NCBI GenBank assembly: GCA_900553605.1
Contig: USDX01000018.1
Location: 1 to 22,361, forward strand
Reading direction: 5' to 3'
DNA length: 22,361 bases
Source: an uncultured Eggerthella sp.
GTDB taxonomy: Bacteria > Actinomycetota > Coriobacteriia > Coriobacteriales > Eggerthellaceae
Shown piece by piece: positions 1 through 6,479 of this stretch (positions are counted from its first letter, which is position 1; each line of letters opens with the position of its first letter). Below the pieces are notes generated by a model. The model saw only the letters and a program-made list of their open reading frames with translations. It was not told the origin of the DNA and made no database searches. Made by a program: the position numbers and the translations under genes.

Positions 1-23
1 TGGTTAACGCCCTTTGGGCGTTT

Positions 24-246
24 GCTCAAATTCGCTTTGCTCTTTGAGCGTTGGGCTCGGGATCGCTTTGCTCCTCGAACCACTGAGGACTTGCAGTTGG
101 GCTTGATCCGTTTTTTCGGTTCGGATTCGCTTCGCTTTCCGAACTGCCGGGGCTCTTTTGGACTGGGGTGGGGTTCGAATTCGCTTTGCTCTTTGAACCG
201 TGGGGTCTCTCGGGCGTTGGGCTCGGATTCGCTTTGCTCTCCGAAC
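24..246. repeat. Cluster of five short hairpin repeats with a near-constant loop
   Basis: Five imperfect copies lie at 24-49, 55-80, 119-144, 172-199 and 221-246. Each has a variable stem of about 6-8 bp around a conserved loop close to TTCGCTTTGCTC. The stem arms are GCTCAAA/TTTGAGC in copy 1, GTTCGGA/TCCGAAC in copy 3, GGTTCGAA/TTGAACC in copy 4 and GCTCGGA/TCCGAAC in copy 5; copy 2 has one mismatch. The stem sequence changes between copies while pairing is kept and the loop stays nearly fixed. A sixth, shorter copy lies near 4533-4556. No gene is supported in 1-451: the ORFs here are low-complexity translations of the repeat. A separate small hairpin (AACGCCC/GGGCGTT) sits at 6-22. The function is unknown. 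Confidence 0.75.
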
Positions 247-451
247 CCTGGTGAGTTTCGTTCTGGGTGGTTCGATAGCTTTGGTGAATGATTTTTGATT
301 CTATTGCTATGGTTTTGTGAAGAATCGACCTTGCGACATTCTCGTTTAGCGGACAGGAGTACCCTCGCGTGCGGGCCTTTGGCCTATTGAGCATATTCGT
401 AAGTTATTTTGCATATCAATTAGGCATGCGCAGGAAGAAGGAATTACTCCC

Positions 452-1411
452 ATGGAGGTTTTTCAGCACACGTTCACCCAGATGCTGATGTTGTTCGCGA
501 TCATGTTGTGCGGTTTCATCGCAAGAAAAAAGCGCATGACTGACGATCTTTTCGATGGGAACCTTTCCAAGCTGGTAATGTCCATTACTCTTCCCGCGAC
601 CATTTTGAACTCAGTGCTCTCCGACAGCCAGCTGCCACCCGACGAGGTTATCCTTACCATGTTTGGCTATGCGGCTTTGTATTTCTTGTTTGCCGCAGTT
701 TTTTCGTATGCCGTTGCTCATCTGGTGTATCGCAAGCTCAACCGTCCAGCACGTGGAGCGCATGCTTTCATGATGATGTTCGGAAACGTGGGCTTTCTGG
801 GCTTCGCGGTGCTTGCTGCCATATTCGACGACAACGCTGTATTGTATGCGGCGGTATTCAACATCGTGTTTAACGTGGTGCTGTTTTCGCTCGGCGTGTT
901 CTTCGTCGCGGGCGACGACGAGCAAACGAGGGAAAAGCGCAGTGTGAAAATGCAGCTGAAAGCACTGGGCCACACCCTTACCAAGCCGGTGATGCTTGCC
1001 TCGTATGCTGCAATGGCTTTGGCGTTGCTGCACATAACCGACAACGGCCCTATCGGGCAAACGTGCAGCATTTTGGGCGGAATGACGGTTCCTGCTGCAA
1101 TGCTTATCATCGGTTCGACTTTAGCGAAGATGCCTGTGCGCGAAATGCTGTTTGACGGTTGGAGCTACCTCACTACGCTTATTCGCCTTATTGTGGTTCC
1201 GGTAGGTGTGTACTTTGTTTTCGGACTGTTCGTGAGCGATCCGTACCTTCTTGCCATTCTGGTGCTTCTGGCTGCCATGCCTGCCGCTTCGAATGGCACC
1301 ATGTTGTGCTTGGCCTATGATGGTGACACGCGAACTATGTCGCGCGGAACCTTTTTGACCACGGTATTCTCCCTGATCACGTTGCCTGTTATCGCTCTTA
1401 TTGTGGTGTAG
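452..1411 (+). CDS. AEC-family (auxin efflux carrier-like) transporter, copy 1
   Basis: This is a 319-residue integral membrane protein of the AEC/PIN-like permease family, whose bacterial members are secondary carriers often linked to malate, malonate or other organic acids. It shows about ten hydrophobic segments split into two halves. Family-typical stretches are the N-terminal LSKLVMSITLPATILNSVL, the half-1 glycine-rich MFGNVGFLGF and the C-terminal MPAASNGTML. The ATG at 452 is preceded by AAGGA at 438-442, and the protein aligns from its first residue (MEV) with the next gene. That gene is a clear paralog at roughly half identity by eye, so the pair arose by tandem duplication. The substrate cannot be read from sequence, and no regulator is adjacent. 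Confidence 0.9.
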   Translation: MEVFQHTFTQMLMLFAIMLCGFIARKKRMTDDLFDGNLSKLVMSITLPATILNSVLSDSQLPPDEVILTMFGYAALYFLFAAVFSYAVAHLVYRKLNRPARGAHAFMMMFGNVGFLGFAVLAAIFDDNAVLYAAVFNIVFNVVLFSLGVFFVAGDDEQTREKRSVKMQLKALGHTLTKPVMLASYAAMALALLHITDNGPIGQTCSILGGMTVPAAMLIIGSTLAKMPVREMLFDGWSYLTTLIRLIVVPVGVYFVFGLFVSDPYLLAILVLLAAMPAASNGTMLCLAYDGDTRTMSRGTFLTTVFSLITLPVIALIVV

Positions 1412-1616
1412 CGCGCTGAACAACGCCGTTGGGGCTTTGGTTTTCACGTTCGCGTTTGCGCTCTGTGCCTTTTGCCGGATGCGTGCTCATTCGTCGAGCG
1501 CCAGGCGCGCCAAAGGCGCACCCGTCACCATTGCGCGCACTTGCCGCTTTTCCTCTTCATCGACTGCGTTGCTGCCACCTTTGCCCTGCTTATTCATTCG
1601 CATACTTCCCTTACCC

Positions 1617-1645
1617 TATAATTGCCTTGCGCCTCAAAGGCGCAA
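1617..1645 (+). promoter_or_regulatory. Candidate -10 box and leader hairpin upstream of the second AEC gene
   Basis: A perfect TATAAT lies at 1617-1622, about 50 bp before the second carrier gene, but I see no good -35 box at normal spacing. Just downstream is a perfect 8-bp hairpin (TTGCGCCT, loop CAA, AGGCGCAA) at 1627-1645 that would be in the 5' leader. This suggests the second carrier can be transcribed separately from the first. The rest of 1412-1616 shows nothing coding. Confidence 0.4.
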
Positions 1646-1670
1646 TCGGTAGCTACATAAGGGGTTGTTC

Positions 1671-2633
1671 GTGGAAGTTCTCACACACGCTGGGTTGCAA
1701 ATGCTCATCCTGTTTACGGTGGTGCTGCTCGGCGCGGTGGCGCGCAAACTCCACTTGATGAACGACACCTTCGACGCCCTGCTCTCCAAGCTTGTCATGA
1801 CGGTAACTCTTCCCGGCATGATCCTTAATTCGGTGTTGAGCAACACGAATTTGCCCGATTCCAACACTATCCTGATGTTGCTGGTGTATTCGACCGTGCT
1901 CTACTTTTTCATCTGCTTATTTGCGTGGGTTTTTGTGCGTGTGGTGTATCGGGGCGTGCCAAAGCCGGCGCAGGGCGCGCATGCTTATCTCATATCGTTC
2001 GGCAATACGGGCTTTATCGGCTTCGCGGTTTTGGGTGCCATCATGGGGAATGATGCTGTGCTCTACGGTGCTGTCTACAACATTCCCTACAATGTCTTTA
2101 TGTTCTCAGTTGGAATGTTGTTTATTGCGAGCACGGGAACAGAGGGCGTGGCGGCCAAAAAGCCGTTAAAAGAGCAGGTGAAGGCTATCGGCAAGCAACT
2201 GGTAAGTCCCTGCCTTATCAGCTGCTTCATCGCCATGTTCCTTGCCTTGTTCGGTGTTACCGACTCAGGCTATATCGGTCAGACGTGTAGCCTGTTGGGG
2301 CAGATGACGGTTCCGGCGGCTATGCTGGTAATTGGATCGACGCTCGCCAAGCAGCCTTTGAAGCAGATGGTGAACGACGGCTGGAGCTATCTCACTTCGT
2401 TTATGCGTTTGGCGGGCGTGCCGCTGCTTATCTTTTTCATAGGCGGTATCTTTATCCATGATCCGTATATTCTTGCGGTTATCGTTATCGAGTCGGCAAT
2501 GCCAGCTGCCTCGTCGGGCATTATGATGTGCTTGGCCTATGGCGGCGATACCATGACCATGTCGCGCGGAACCTTCATAACCACCATTCTCTCGATCGTC
2601 ACTTTGCCGCTGTTGGCGTTGCTGGTGGTGTAG
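1671..2633 (+). CDS. AEC-family (auxin efflux carrier-like) transporter, copy 2
   Basis: This 320-residue permease is paralogous to the gene just upstream. It shares LSKLVMTVTLPGMILNSVLS near the N-terminus, SFGNTGFIGFAVLGAI in the first half, GQTCSLLGQMTVPAAMLVIG in the middle and AMPAASSGIMMCLAYGGDT near the C-terminus. I chose the GTG at 1671. It gives MEVLTHAGLQ, which matches the paralog's start MEVFQHTFTQ, and AAGGGG lies six bases upstream. A TTG at 1665 would add two residues but overlaps the ribosome-binding site spacing. About ten membrane spans are expected. It has its own candidate -10 box. Substrate unknown; organic acid transport is the family-level guess. Confidence 0.88.
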   Translation: MEVLTHAGLQMLILFTVVLLGAVARKLHLMNDTFDALLSKLVMTVTLPGMILNSVLSNTNLPDSNTILMLLVYSTVLYFFICLFAWVFVRVVYRGVPKPAQGAHAYLISFGNTGFIGFAVLGAIMGNDAVLYGAVYNIPYNVFMFSVGMLFIASTGTEGVAAKKPLKEQVKAIGKQLVSPCLISCFIAMFLALFGVTDSGYIGQTCSLLGQMTVPAAMLVIGSTLAKQPLKQMVNDGWSYLTSFMRLAGVPLLIFFIGGIFIHDPYILAVIVIESAMPAASSGIMMCLAYGGDTMTMSRGTFITTILSIVTLPLLALLVV

Positions 2634-2700
2634 CTTCTGCTTCATGGTGGCTGGTGGGTGCGTTGGCCATAGGGAAAAGACAGCTATTGAAAGGCTTTCA

Positions 2701-3546
2701 ATGATTGAGTATCCAACTTCTTTGGAGGACCCGCGCCTCGATGTGTATGCGCGCCTGACGGAGCTTCAGTTGCGCAATAGGCTTGAGCCGGAAAAGGGGA
2801 TTTTCATCGCTGAATCGGACAAGGTTATCGACCGTGCGTTGGCGGCGGGCTATCAGCCGATTTCTCTCCTGGTACCTGAGCATCGTTTTGAGCGCATGGC
2901 TGGCCTTGTGGATCGCATGGGCGGCAATAAGCCTGCCGAAGAAGGCGGCCTTACCGTTTTCGTTATGCCTGCTGAAGAGGTTGAAAAGCTGGCGGGTTAC
3001 GAACTGACCCGTGGCGTGCTGTGCGCAATGCGCCGCAAGCCTCTGCCCTCGGTGGAAGAAACGGTTGCCAATGCACGTCGTATTGCCATCTTGGAAGACA
3101 TTACCAACCACACCAACGTGGGCGCTGCCTTCCGTAGTGCTGCGGCGTTGGGGGTGGATGCGGTTTTGTGCACGCCCGCATGCTGCGATCCTTTGTACCG
3201 CCGCGCGGTTCGTGTTTCTATGGGCACGGTGTTCCAGGTGCCTTGGACGCGCATCGGAGATCAGCCGGGGGAGGAATGGCCCCAGGGCGGCATTGCCAAA
3301 CTGCGAAGCCTAGGATTCGAGACCGCGGCCATGGCGCTTGACGACAATTCGGTAAGCCTCGACTGCCCTGAGCTCAAAGAATGCGAAAAGCTCGCTATCA
3401 TCATGGGTACGGAGGGCGATGGCTTGTCGCAGCGCACCATAGCTGCATGTGACTACACGGTGAAGATCCCTATGGCGCATGGAGTTGATTCGCTTAACGT
3501 TGCTGCCGCAAGCGCCGTAGCGTTTTGGGAGCTAAGAGCGCGATAG
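2701..3546 (+). CDS. SpoU/TrmH-family RNA 2'-O-methyltransferase
   Basis: This 281-residue SPOUT-class methyltransferase would use S-adenosylmethionine to methylate a ribose 2'-OH in tRNA or rRNA. An N-terminal substrate-binding region (about 1-110) is followed by the trefoil-knot catalytic domain. Motif 1 is NHTNVGAAFRSAAALG (136-151) with the conserved Asn and Arg. Motif 2 is IIMGTEGDGLS (233-243), with Thr where Asn is commoner. Motif 3 is KIPMAHGVDSLNVAAASA (255-272). The ATG at 2701 is chosen because GAAAGG sits six bases upstream; a longer frame back to 2644 lacks family similarity. The target nucleotide cannot be assigned. A second SpoU enzyme (rlmB) lies 1.1 kb downstream, and the two are only distantly similar. 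Confidence 0.88.
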   Translation: MIEYPTSLEDPRLDVYARLTELQLRNRLEPEKGIFIAESDKVIDRALAAGYQPISLLVPEHRFERMAGLVDRMGGNKPAEEGGLTVFVMPAEEVEKLAGYELTRGVLCAMRRKPLPSVEETVANARRIAILEDITNHTNVGAAFRSAAALGVDAVLCTPACCDPLYRRAVRVSMGTVFQVPWTRIGDQPGEEWPQGGIAKLRSLGFETAAMALDDNSVSLDCPELKECEKLAIIMGTEGDGLSQRTIAACDYTVKIPMAHGVDSLNVAAASAVAFWELRAR

Positions 3547-3618
3547 GCTCGCCTTTCTCTGTATATGGCGGATGGTGCTCATATTGGGTTGTGGCGTTTT
3601 GGCGAATCTGCTGCTTGT

Positions 3619-3648
3619 TTGGCTTGACCATGTCAGATACGTTATAAT
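3619..3648 (+). promoter_or_regulatory. Promoter of tRNA-Gln
   Basis: TATAAT at 3643-3648 with TTGGCT at 3619-3624 gives an 18-base spacer, and the tRNA begins 24 bases after the -10 box. A better -35 match, TTGACC at 3624-3629, is too close (13 bases) to be used with this -10. Confidence 0.55.
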
Positions 3649-3672
3649 CACAAAACGCCTTATGGCATACGC

Positions 3673-3746
3673 TGGGCCATCGTCCAATGGCAGGACCCTG
3701 GTTTTTGGTACCAGTTATGTAGGTTCGAATCCTGCTGGCCCAGCCA
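3673..3746 (+). tRNA. tRNA-Gln (anticodon TTG), CCA encoded
   Basis: A full cloverleaf can be drawn. The acceptor stem is TGGGCCA/TGGCCCA (7 perfect pairs). The D stem is GTCC/GGAC. The anticodon stem is CTGGT/ACCAG around TTTTGGT, which places TTG at positions 34-36. The T stem is GTAGG/CCTGC with loop TTCGAAT. The discriminator is G, as expected for glutamine, followed by an encoded CCA. It reads CAA, and CAG by wobble. A rho-independent terminator follows immediately. The 3' end of the gene from T-loop to terminator is duplicated 189 bp downstream. Confidence 0.96.
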
Positions 3747-3792
3747 TATATTTGAGAATGAAAACCGCCTTCGGGCGGTTTTTTGTTGCTCT
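3727..3792 (+). repeat. Direct repeat copy 1 (tRNA-Gln 3' end plus terminator)
   Basis: These 66 bp run from the T-loop GAATCC of tRNA-Gln through CCA, a short spacer, the terminator and TTGTTGCTCT. They recur at 3916-3981 with a single substitution (G3773 against T3962). The copies are offset by exactly 189 bp. Confidence 0.95.
3761..3785 (+). terminator. tRNA-Gln rho-independent terminator
   Basis: AAAACCGCC and GGCGGTTTT form a 9-bp stem closed by a C(TTCG)G tetraloop, with the 3' arm running into a T-tract. It starts 15 bases after the CCA end. A second copy with one changed loop base lies at 3950-3974. Confidence 0.92.
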
Positions 3793-3804
3793 GTCGGATG
3801 CGAA

Positions 3805-3921
3805 GGATTCGAACCGATGAGGTGAAATCCCGTAAAGAAAACGTGCCTGCGGCACGTTTTTAGGGATTTGCCCGCAGGCGCTTGCGCCAAGGGGGAGAGC
3901 GCTCGCAGAGCGCGGGAATCC
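3805..3921. repeat. Multi-branched palindromic segment between the two tRNA-tail copies
   Basis: The segment is closed by GGATTC (3805-3810) and GAATCC (3916-3921). Inside, AAATCCC/GGGATTT (3825-3831 and 3863-3869) encloses a perfect 10-bp hairpin AAAACGTGCC-TGC-GGCACGTTTT (3838-3860). Then CCCGC...GCGGG encloses two more small hairpins, GGCGC-TTG-CGCC and GCGCT-CGCAG-AGCGC. The nested pairing could be a structured RNA or a REP-like palindromic unit. No coding potential is visible. Function unknown. Confidence 0.6.
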
Positions 3922-3981
3922 TGCTGGCCCAGCCATATATTTGAGAATGAAAACCGCCTTCTGGCGGTTTTTTGTTGCTCT
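3916..3981 (+). repeat. Direct repeat copy 2 (truncated tRNA-Gln tail plus terminator)
   Basis: This is a copy of 3727-3792 with one mismatch. It holds only the last third of the tRNA (3' T stem, 3' acceptor strand, CCA) and the terminator hairpin, so no tRNA can fold from it. It is either the remnant of a second tRNA-Gln gene that lost its 5' two thirds, or an att-like scar of an element that used the tRNA 3' end. Confidence 0.9.
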
Positions 3982-4060
3982 TCTGGTGTATGCCCTGATT
4001 TTGGTGCGTGAGCGACTCGTTCTTGGCGGGATTCGCCCCATCGCGGCGATCAGCCAATCG

Positions 4061-4250
4061 CAAAAAACAAAAAACCGAGCTATTTTGCAACTTTTTTGCG
4101 ATTAGGGACTCCCCTTCGCTCCTGCAAAGCGGAAAAGAGCCGTCATATAGCCATTTTTGCTGCATTTTTGGGCCTTAATCCGCGATTGAGGAACTCGTGG
4201 CAATCCCTAATCGCAAAAAAGTTGCAATCCGAGCCGATTTTTTGTTTTTG
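4061..4250. repeat. Long inverted repeat with ~95 bp spacer
   Basis: The arms are 4061-4108 and 4204-4250. The inner 23 bp (4086-4108 against 4204-4226) are perfect reverse complements around TTTTTTGCGATTAGGGA. The outer parts are an imperfect match containing CAAAAAACAAAAAAC and GAGC. The spacer has no ORF of note. Size and form resemble a small non-autonomous element or a large RNA hairpin, but I could not identify a target-site duplication. Confidence 0.75.
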
Positions 4251-4269
4251 GTTCGTGGGTCAGCCTCGG

Positions 4270-4370
4270 GACGGTTCTGGGGGGGGCGGGTTAACCGACC
4301 GCTTTGCCTTAGCACCTGCCCACAGAAACTGCGCAAGACGGTGTTGGGGGGGGCGGGGTGCCTGACCGCT
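4270..4370. repeat. Two 34-bp direct repeats with G8 tracts
   Basis: The copies at 4270-4303 and 4337-4370 match at about 28 of 34 positions. Both begin GACGGT, contain GGGGGGGGCGGG and end GACCGCT, with 33 bases between. They lie in the repeat island before rlmB. No coding role is seen. The rest of the island to 4628 contains short repeated words (ATGCCCTGATTTT at 3990 and 4388; TTTTGGTGCGTG at 3999 and 4441) and a sixth short copy of the left-edge hairpin repeat at about 4533-4556. Confidence 0.7.
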
Positions 4371-4628
4371 CGCTGATTTTGCGGGGCATGCCCTGATTTT
4401 AGGATTCGGGTCGTCTCTTCGTTGGCGCATTCCTTAATTGTTTTGGTGCGTGCTCTCAATCTGAAATTTGAATCGCTGATTTTCAGCCTGGTGTTGCTTT
4501 GTTTGCGTTCTGCTTTTGACGTGTCGCAGATTCGCGAATTCGCTCTGCTCTTCGGTTCGGAATGCGGGTTCTCATATTCTGGTGCGCTATCATAGCGGGA
4601 CACATTATTTCGTTTGAAAGGCTTGTTC

Positions 4629-5378
4629 ATGGCTGAATATATTGAAGGCAAGCGTCCGGTACTGGAAGCTTTGAAGGTGGGCGTTCCCGTTAAGCGTCTG
4701 TATGTCGCTGAAGGTTTGAAGGGCGATAAAGCGGTCGACGAAGTGGTTCGCCGTGCCCACAAAATGAAGATTTCGGTGAAGCAGATCAAGCGCCATGAAA
4801 TGGACGAGCGTTCTGAACGTGGCTCCCATCAGGGGCTTATGCTGGAAACTGGCTCATATCAGTATTCTAATGTGAATGAAATCGTTATCGCTGCCAACAA
4901 GCGCGCTGAAGCCAATGACGGCAAGGCGCTTATTGTGGTGCTCGACCATATCACCGATGCGGGCAACCTGGGCGCTATCGCTCGTTCGGCAGAAGTGGTG
5001 GGCGCATCAGGCATCATTATTCCCAACAAGCGTTCGGCTCATGTAACTGCGGCAACGTACAAAAGCTCTGCCGGCGCGGTTTCCCATATCAAAATCGCTC
5101 AGGTTGGCAACATTGCGCAAACCATCGAAAACCTGAAAAAGGAAAACTTCTGGGTTGCCGGCGCTTCCGAAAAGGCGCAGCAGTGCATTTGGGATTCACC
5201 CCTGGCGGGCCGCTTGGTGCTGGTAATGGGTAACGAAGGCGAGGGCCTTGCTCGTCTTACCCAGGAACGCTGCGATTTCTTGGTTTCTTTGCCCCAAGCA
5301 GGAGAAGTTGGCTCTCTGAATGTGGCTCAGGCTTCTACTGCCTGCATGTACGAGTGGATGAGGCAATGTAGGGGATAG
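4629..5378 (+). CDS. rlmB: RlmB-type 23S rRNA (Gm2251) 2'-O-methyltransferase
   Basis: This 249-residue TrmH-family enzyme is close in length to E. coli RlmB, which methylates the ribose of G2251 in the 23S rRNA P-loop. The N-terminal L30e-like domain starts IEGKRPVLEAL and ends near SHQGLMLE (66-73). The knot domain has motif 1 DHITDAGNLGAIARSAEVVG (106-125), motif 2 LVMGNEGEGLARL (198-210) and motif 3 SLPQAGEVGSLNVAQAST (220-237), so all catalytic signatures are intact. The ATG at 4629 follows GAAAGG by seven bases. The next gene is a YacP/Rae1-like nuclease, a pairing also found in Firmicutes, though here a terminator and 160 bp separate them. TrmH-type tRNA methylation is the less likely alternative. 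Confidence 0.9.
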   Translation: MAEYIEGKRPVLEALKVGVPVKRLYVAEGLKGDKAVDEVVRRAHKMKISVKQIKRHEMDERSERGSHQGLMLETGSYQYSNVNEIVIAANKRAEANDGKALIVVLDHITDAGNLGAIARSAEVVGASGIIIPNKRSAHVTAATYKSSAGAVSHIKIAQVGNIAQTIENLKKENFWVAGASEKAQQCIWDSPLAGRLVLVMGNEGEGLARLTQERCDFLVSLPQAGEVGSLNVAQASTACMYEWMRQCRG

Positions 5379-5425
5379 CCGAGAGTCGGCATCCCGCCTC
5401 TTCTCTGTCTGCTTTATGCCTGCGT

Positions 5426-5467
5426 CGGAGCTCTGCTTGTTGCGGTCCCAACGCGGAGCTCCGTTTT
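5426..5467 (+). terminator. Terminator after rlmB
   Basis: CGGAGCTCTGC (5426-5436) pairs with GCGGAGCTCCG (5453-5463), including one G-T pair. GTTG/CAAC can extend the stem inward, and TTTT follows. Confidence 0.75.
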
Positions 5468-5538
5468 GCGTGCAGGGCGGATATCAATTTATCCCATAAA
5501 CGTGTTATTCCGGCCTAAGTTTGAATCGAGCGGTTTTC

Positions 5539-6078
5539 ATGGCTAAAAAACGTAACAAGCTTCTCATCGTCGACGGGTACAACGTACTGCGAAGTGGTCA
5601 GCGCTATGTACACATGAGGCGTGAAGAAGACTACACCCACGAAACGTTCAACAAGGTTCGCGAGGCGCTGATCAGCGACGTTGCGGCTTTTGCGGGTACT
5701 GAGTACAAGGCGATTATCGTTTTTGATGGCGCCGATAACCCTGAATCGGCAGGTAAAACTGAGCGTATCGGCGGTGTGAAGGTGGTCTTTTCGCCCTATG
5801 GCTCTTCTGCCGATAAGGTCATTGAGAAAATCGCATATGATGCGCGCGAAAACCGTTTGGAGGTGATGGTGGTAACCTCTGATGCCACTATCCAGGATAC
5901 GGTGTTTGGCGGCGGCGTGGATCGCATGAGCGCCAATGGTTTCAGCCTTGAAATGGAAGATTTGGGCGACGAGGCTAAGCGCGATCGCACCCTTGAAGTG
6001 CATCGCCGCTCTACGGTTGCAGACAGGATCAACCCCGATACCTTGGCGAAGCTCAAGGCTTTGCGCGACGGGAAATAG
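5539..6078 (+). CDS. NYN-domain (YacP/Rae1-like) putative ribonuclease
   Basis: This 179-residue PIN-like/NYN-domain protein resembles B. subtilis YacP (Rae1), a ribosome-associated endoribonuclease that cuts mRNA in the A site. The acidic metal site is visible: D12 and N15 in LLIVDGYNVLR, D63 in IIVFDGA, D93 in SSADKVIE and D115 in VVTSDATIQD. The family-typical FSPYGSSADKVIE stretch is present. I chose the ATG at 5539 (MAKKRNKLLIVDGYN); a TTG at 5521 would add six residues without a better ribosome-binding site. It lies just downstream of rlmB, as in Firmicutes where rlmB and yacP adjoin cysS. A role in RNA decay or translation quality control is inferred from family and context. Confidence 0.85.
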   Translation: MAKKRNKLLIVDGYNVLRSGQRYVHMRREEDYTHETFNKVREALISDVAAFAGTEYKAIIVFDGADNPESAGKTERIGGVKVVFSPYGSSADKVIEKIAYDARENRLEVMVVTSDATIQDTVFGGGVDRMSANGFSLEMEDLGDEAKRDRTLEVHRRSTVADRINPDTLAKLKALRDGK

Positions 6079-6183
6079 GCGGGCAAGGGAATACTCGCAT
6101 CTATTCGGGCCCCAAGAGATCCAGGGCCTTGCGTTAACCCAGATGAGCTTCTGTCGGGGCGGCAAAAGGGACCTATGCTTACC

Positions 6184-6229
6184 AAAGCGAGCTCCAGTTA
6201 CCGTTTAGGCCACTGGAACTCGCTTTTTT
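6184..6229 (+). terminator. Terminator after the NYN nuclease gene
   Basis: A 15-bp stem (6184-6198 with 6212-6226) has one mismatch, a 13-base loop and a T-tract to 6229. The 105 bp between the stop codon and this hairpin also contain GGGCCCC/GGGCC pairing, but no recognised RNA. The rest of 6230-6479 is AT-rich leader and promoter DNA for the CoA-transferase gene. Confidence 0.85.
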
Positions 6230-6368
6230 GCATTCAGTTCGTTCTTATTAACTAATACTGCAACAGCCCCAATAGATCTGTTGCTTGCCCGATTGGTTTT
6301 TTATAAGTTTCAACTGGAATTATTACTGAATGCAATGACTTCGATCTATAGCTTTGCCGTTGCTAACC

Positions 6369-6374
6369 TATAAT
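6369..6374 (+). promoter_or_regulatory. Candidate -10 box for the CoA-transferase gene
   Basis: A perfect TATAAT lies 105 bp before the start codon, in a locally AT-rich stretch. No convincing -35 hexamer is seen 16-18 bases upstream, so this promoter may need an activator. Confidence 0.4.
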
Positions 6375-6479
6375 GGGTTCATTGGTTTGTGATTCTCCGG
6401 GTGCTGTATGCGCACCAGGGGCGCTATGCGTGCAATGTTCACGCGAAAAAGCCGCCCGGGGAGGGGGAAAGGAGATCCA

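Noticed and set aside
1401..1758. Two overlapping plus-strand ORFs in the gap between the carrier genes
   Set aside because: They have Ser/Arg/Cys-rich composition, no ribosome-binding site and no family resemblance, and they run into the second carrier gene in another frame.
3791..3818. GGTTCGAATCC-like T-arm on the minus strand, suggesting a tRNA gene
   Set aside because: The flanking bases do not form a 5-bp T stem or an acceptor stem, and no anticodon arm is found. It is probably part of the palindromic segment.
3572..4365. Several ORFs across the tRNA-Gln and repeat island on both strands
   Set aside because: They translate the tRNA, terminators and repeats. Similar peptide stretches recur only because the DNA is duplicated.
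6079..6183. Possible small RNA between the NYN nuclease gene and its terminator
   Set aside because: There is some pairing but no promoter within the gap and no match to 6S RNA, tmRNA, T-box or riboswitch signatures that I can recognise. It is best taken as a 3' untranslated region.
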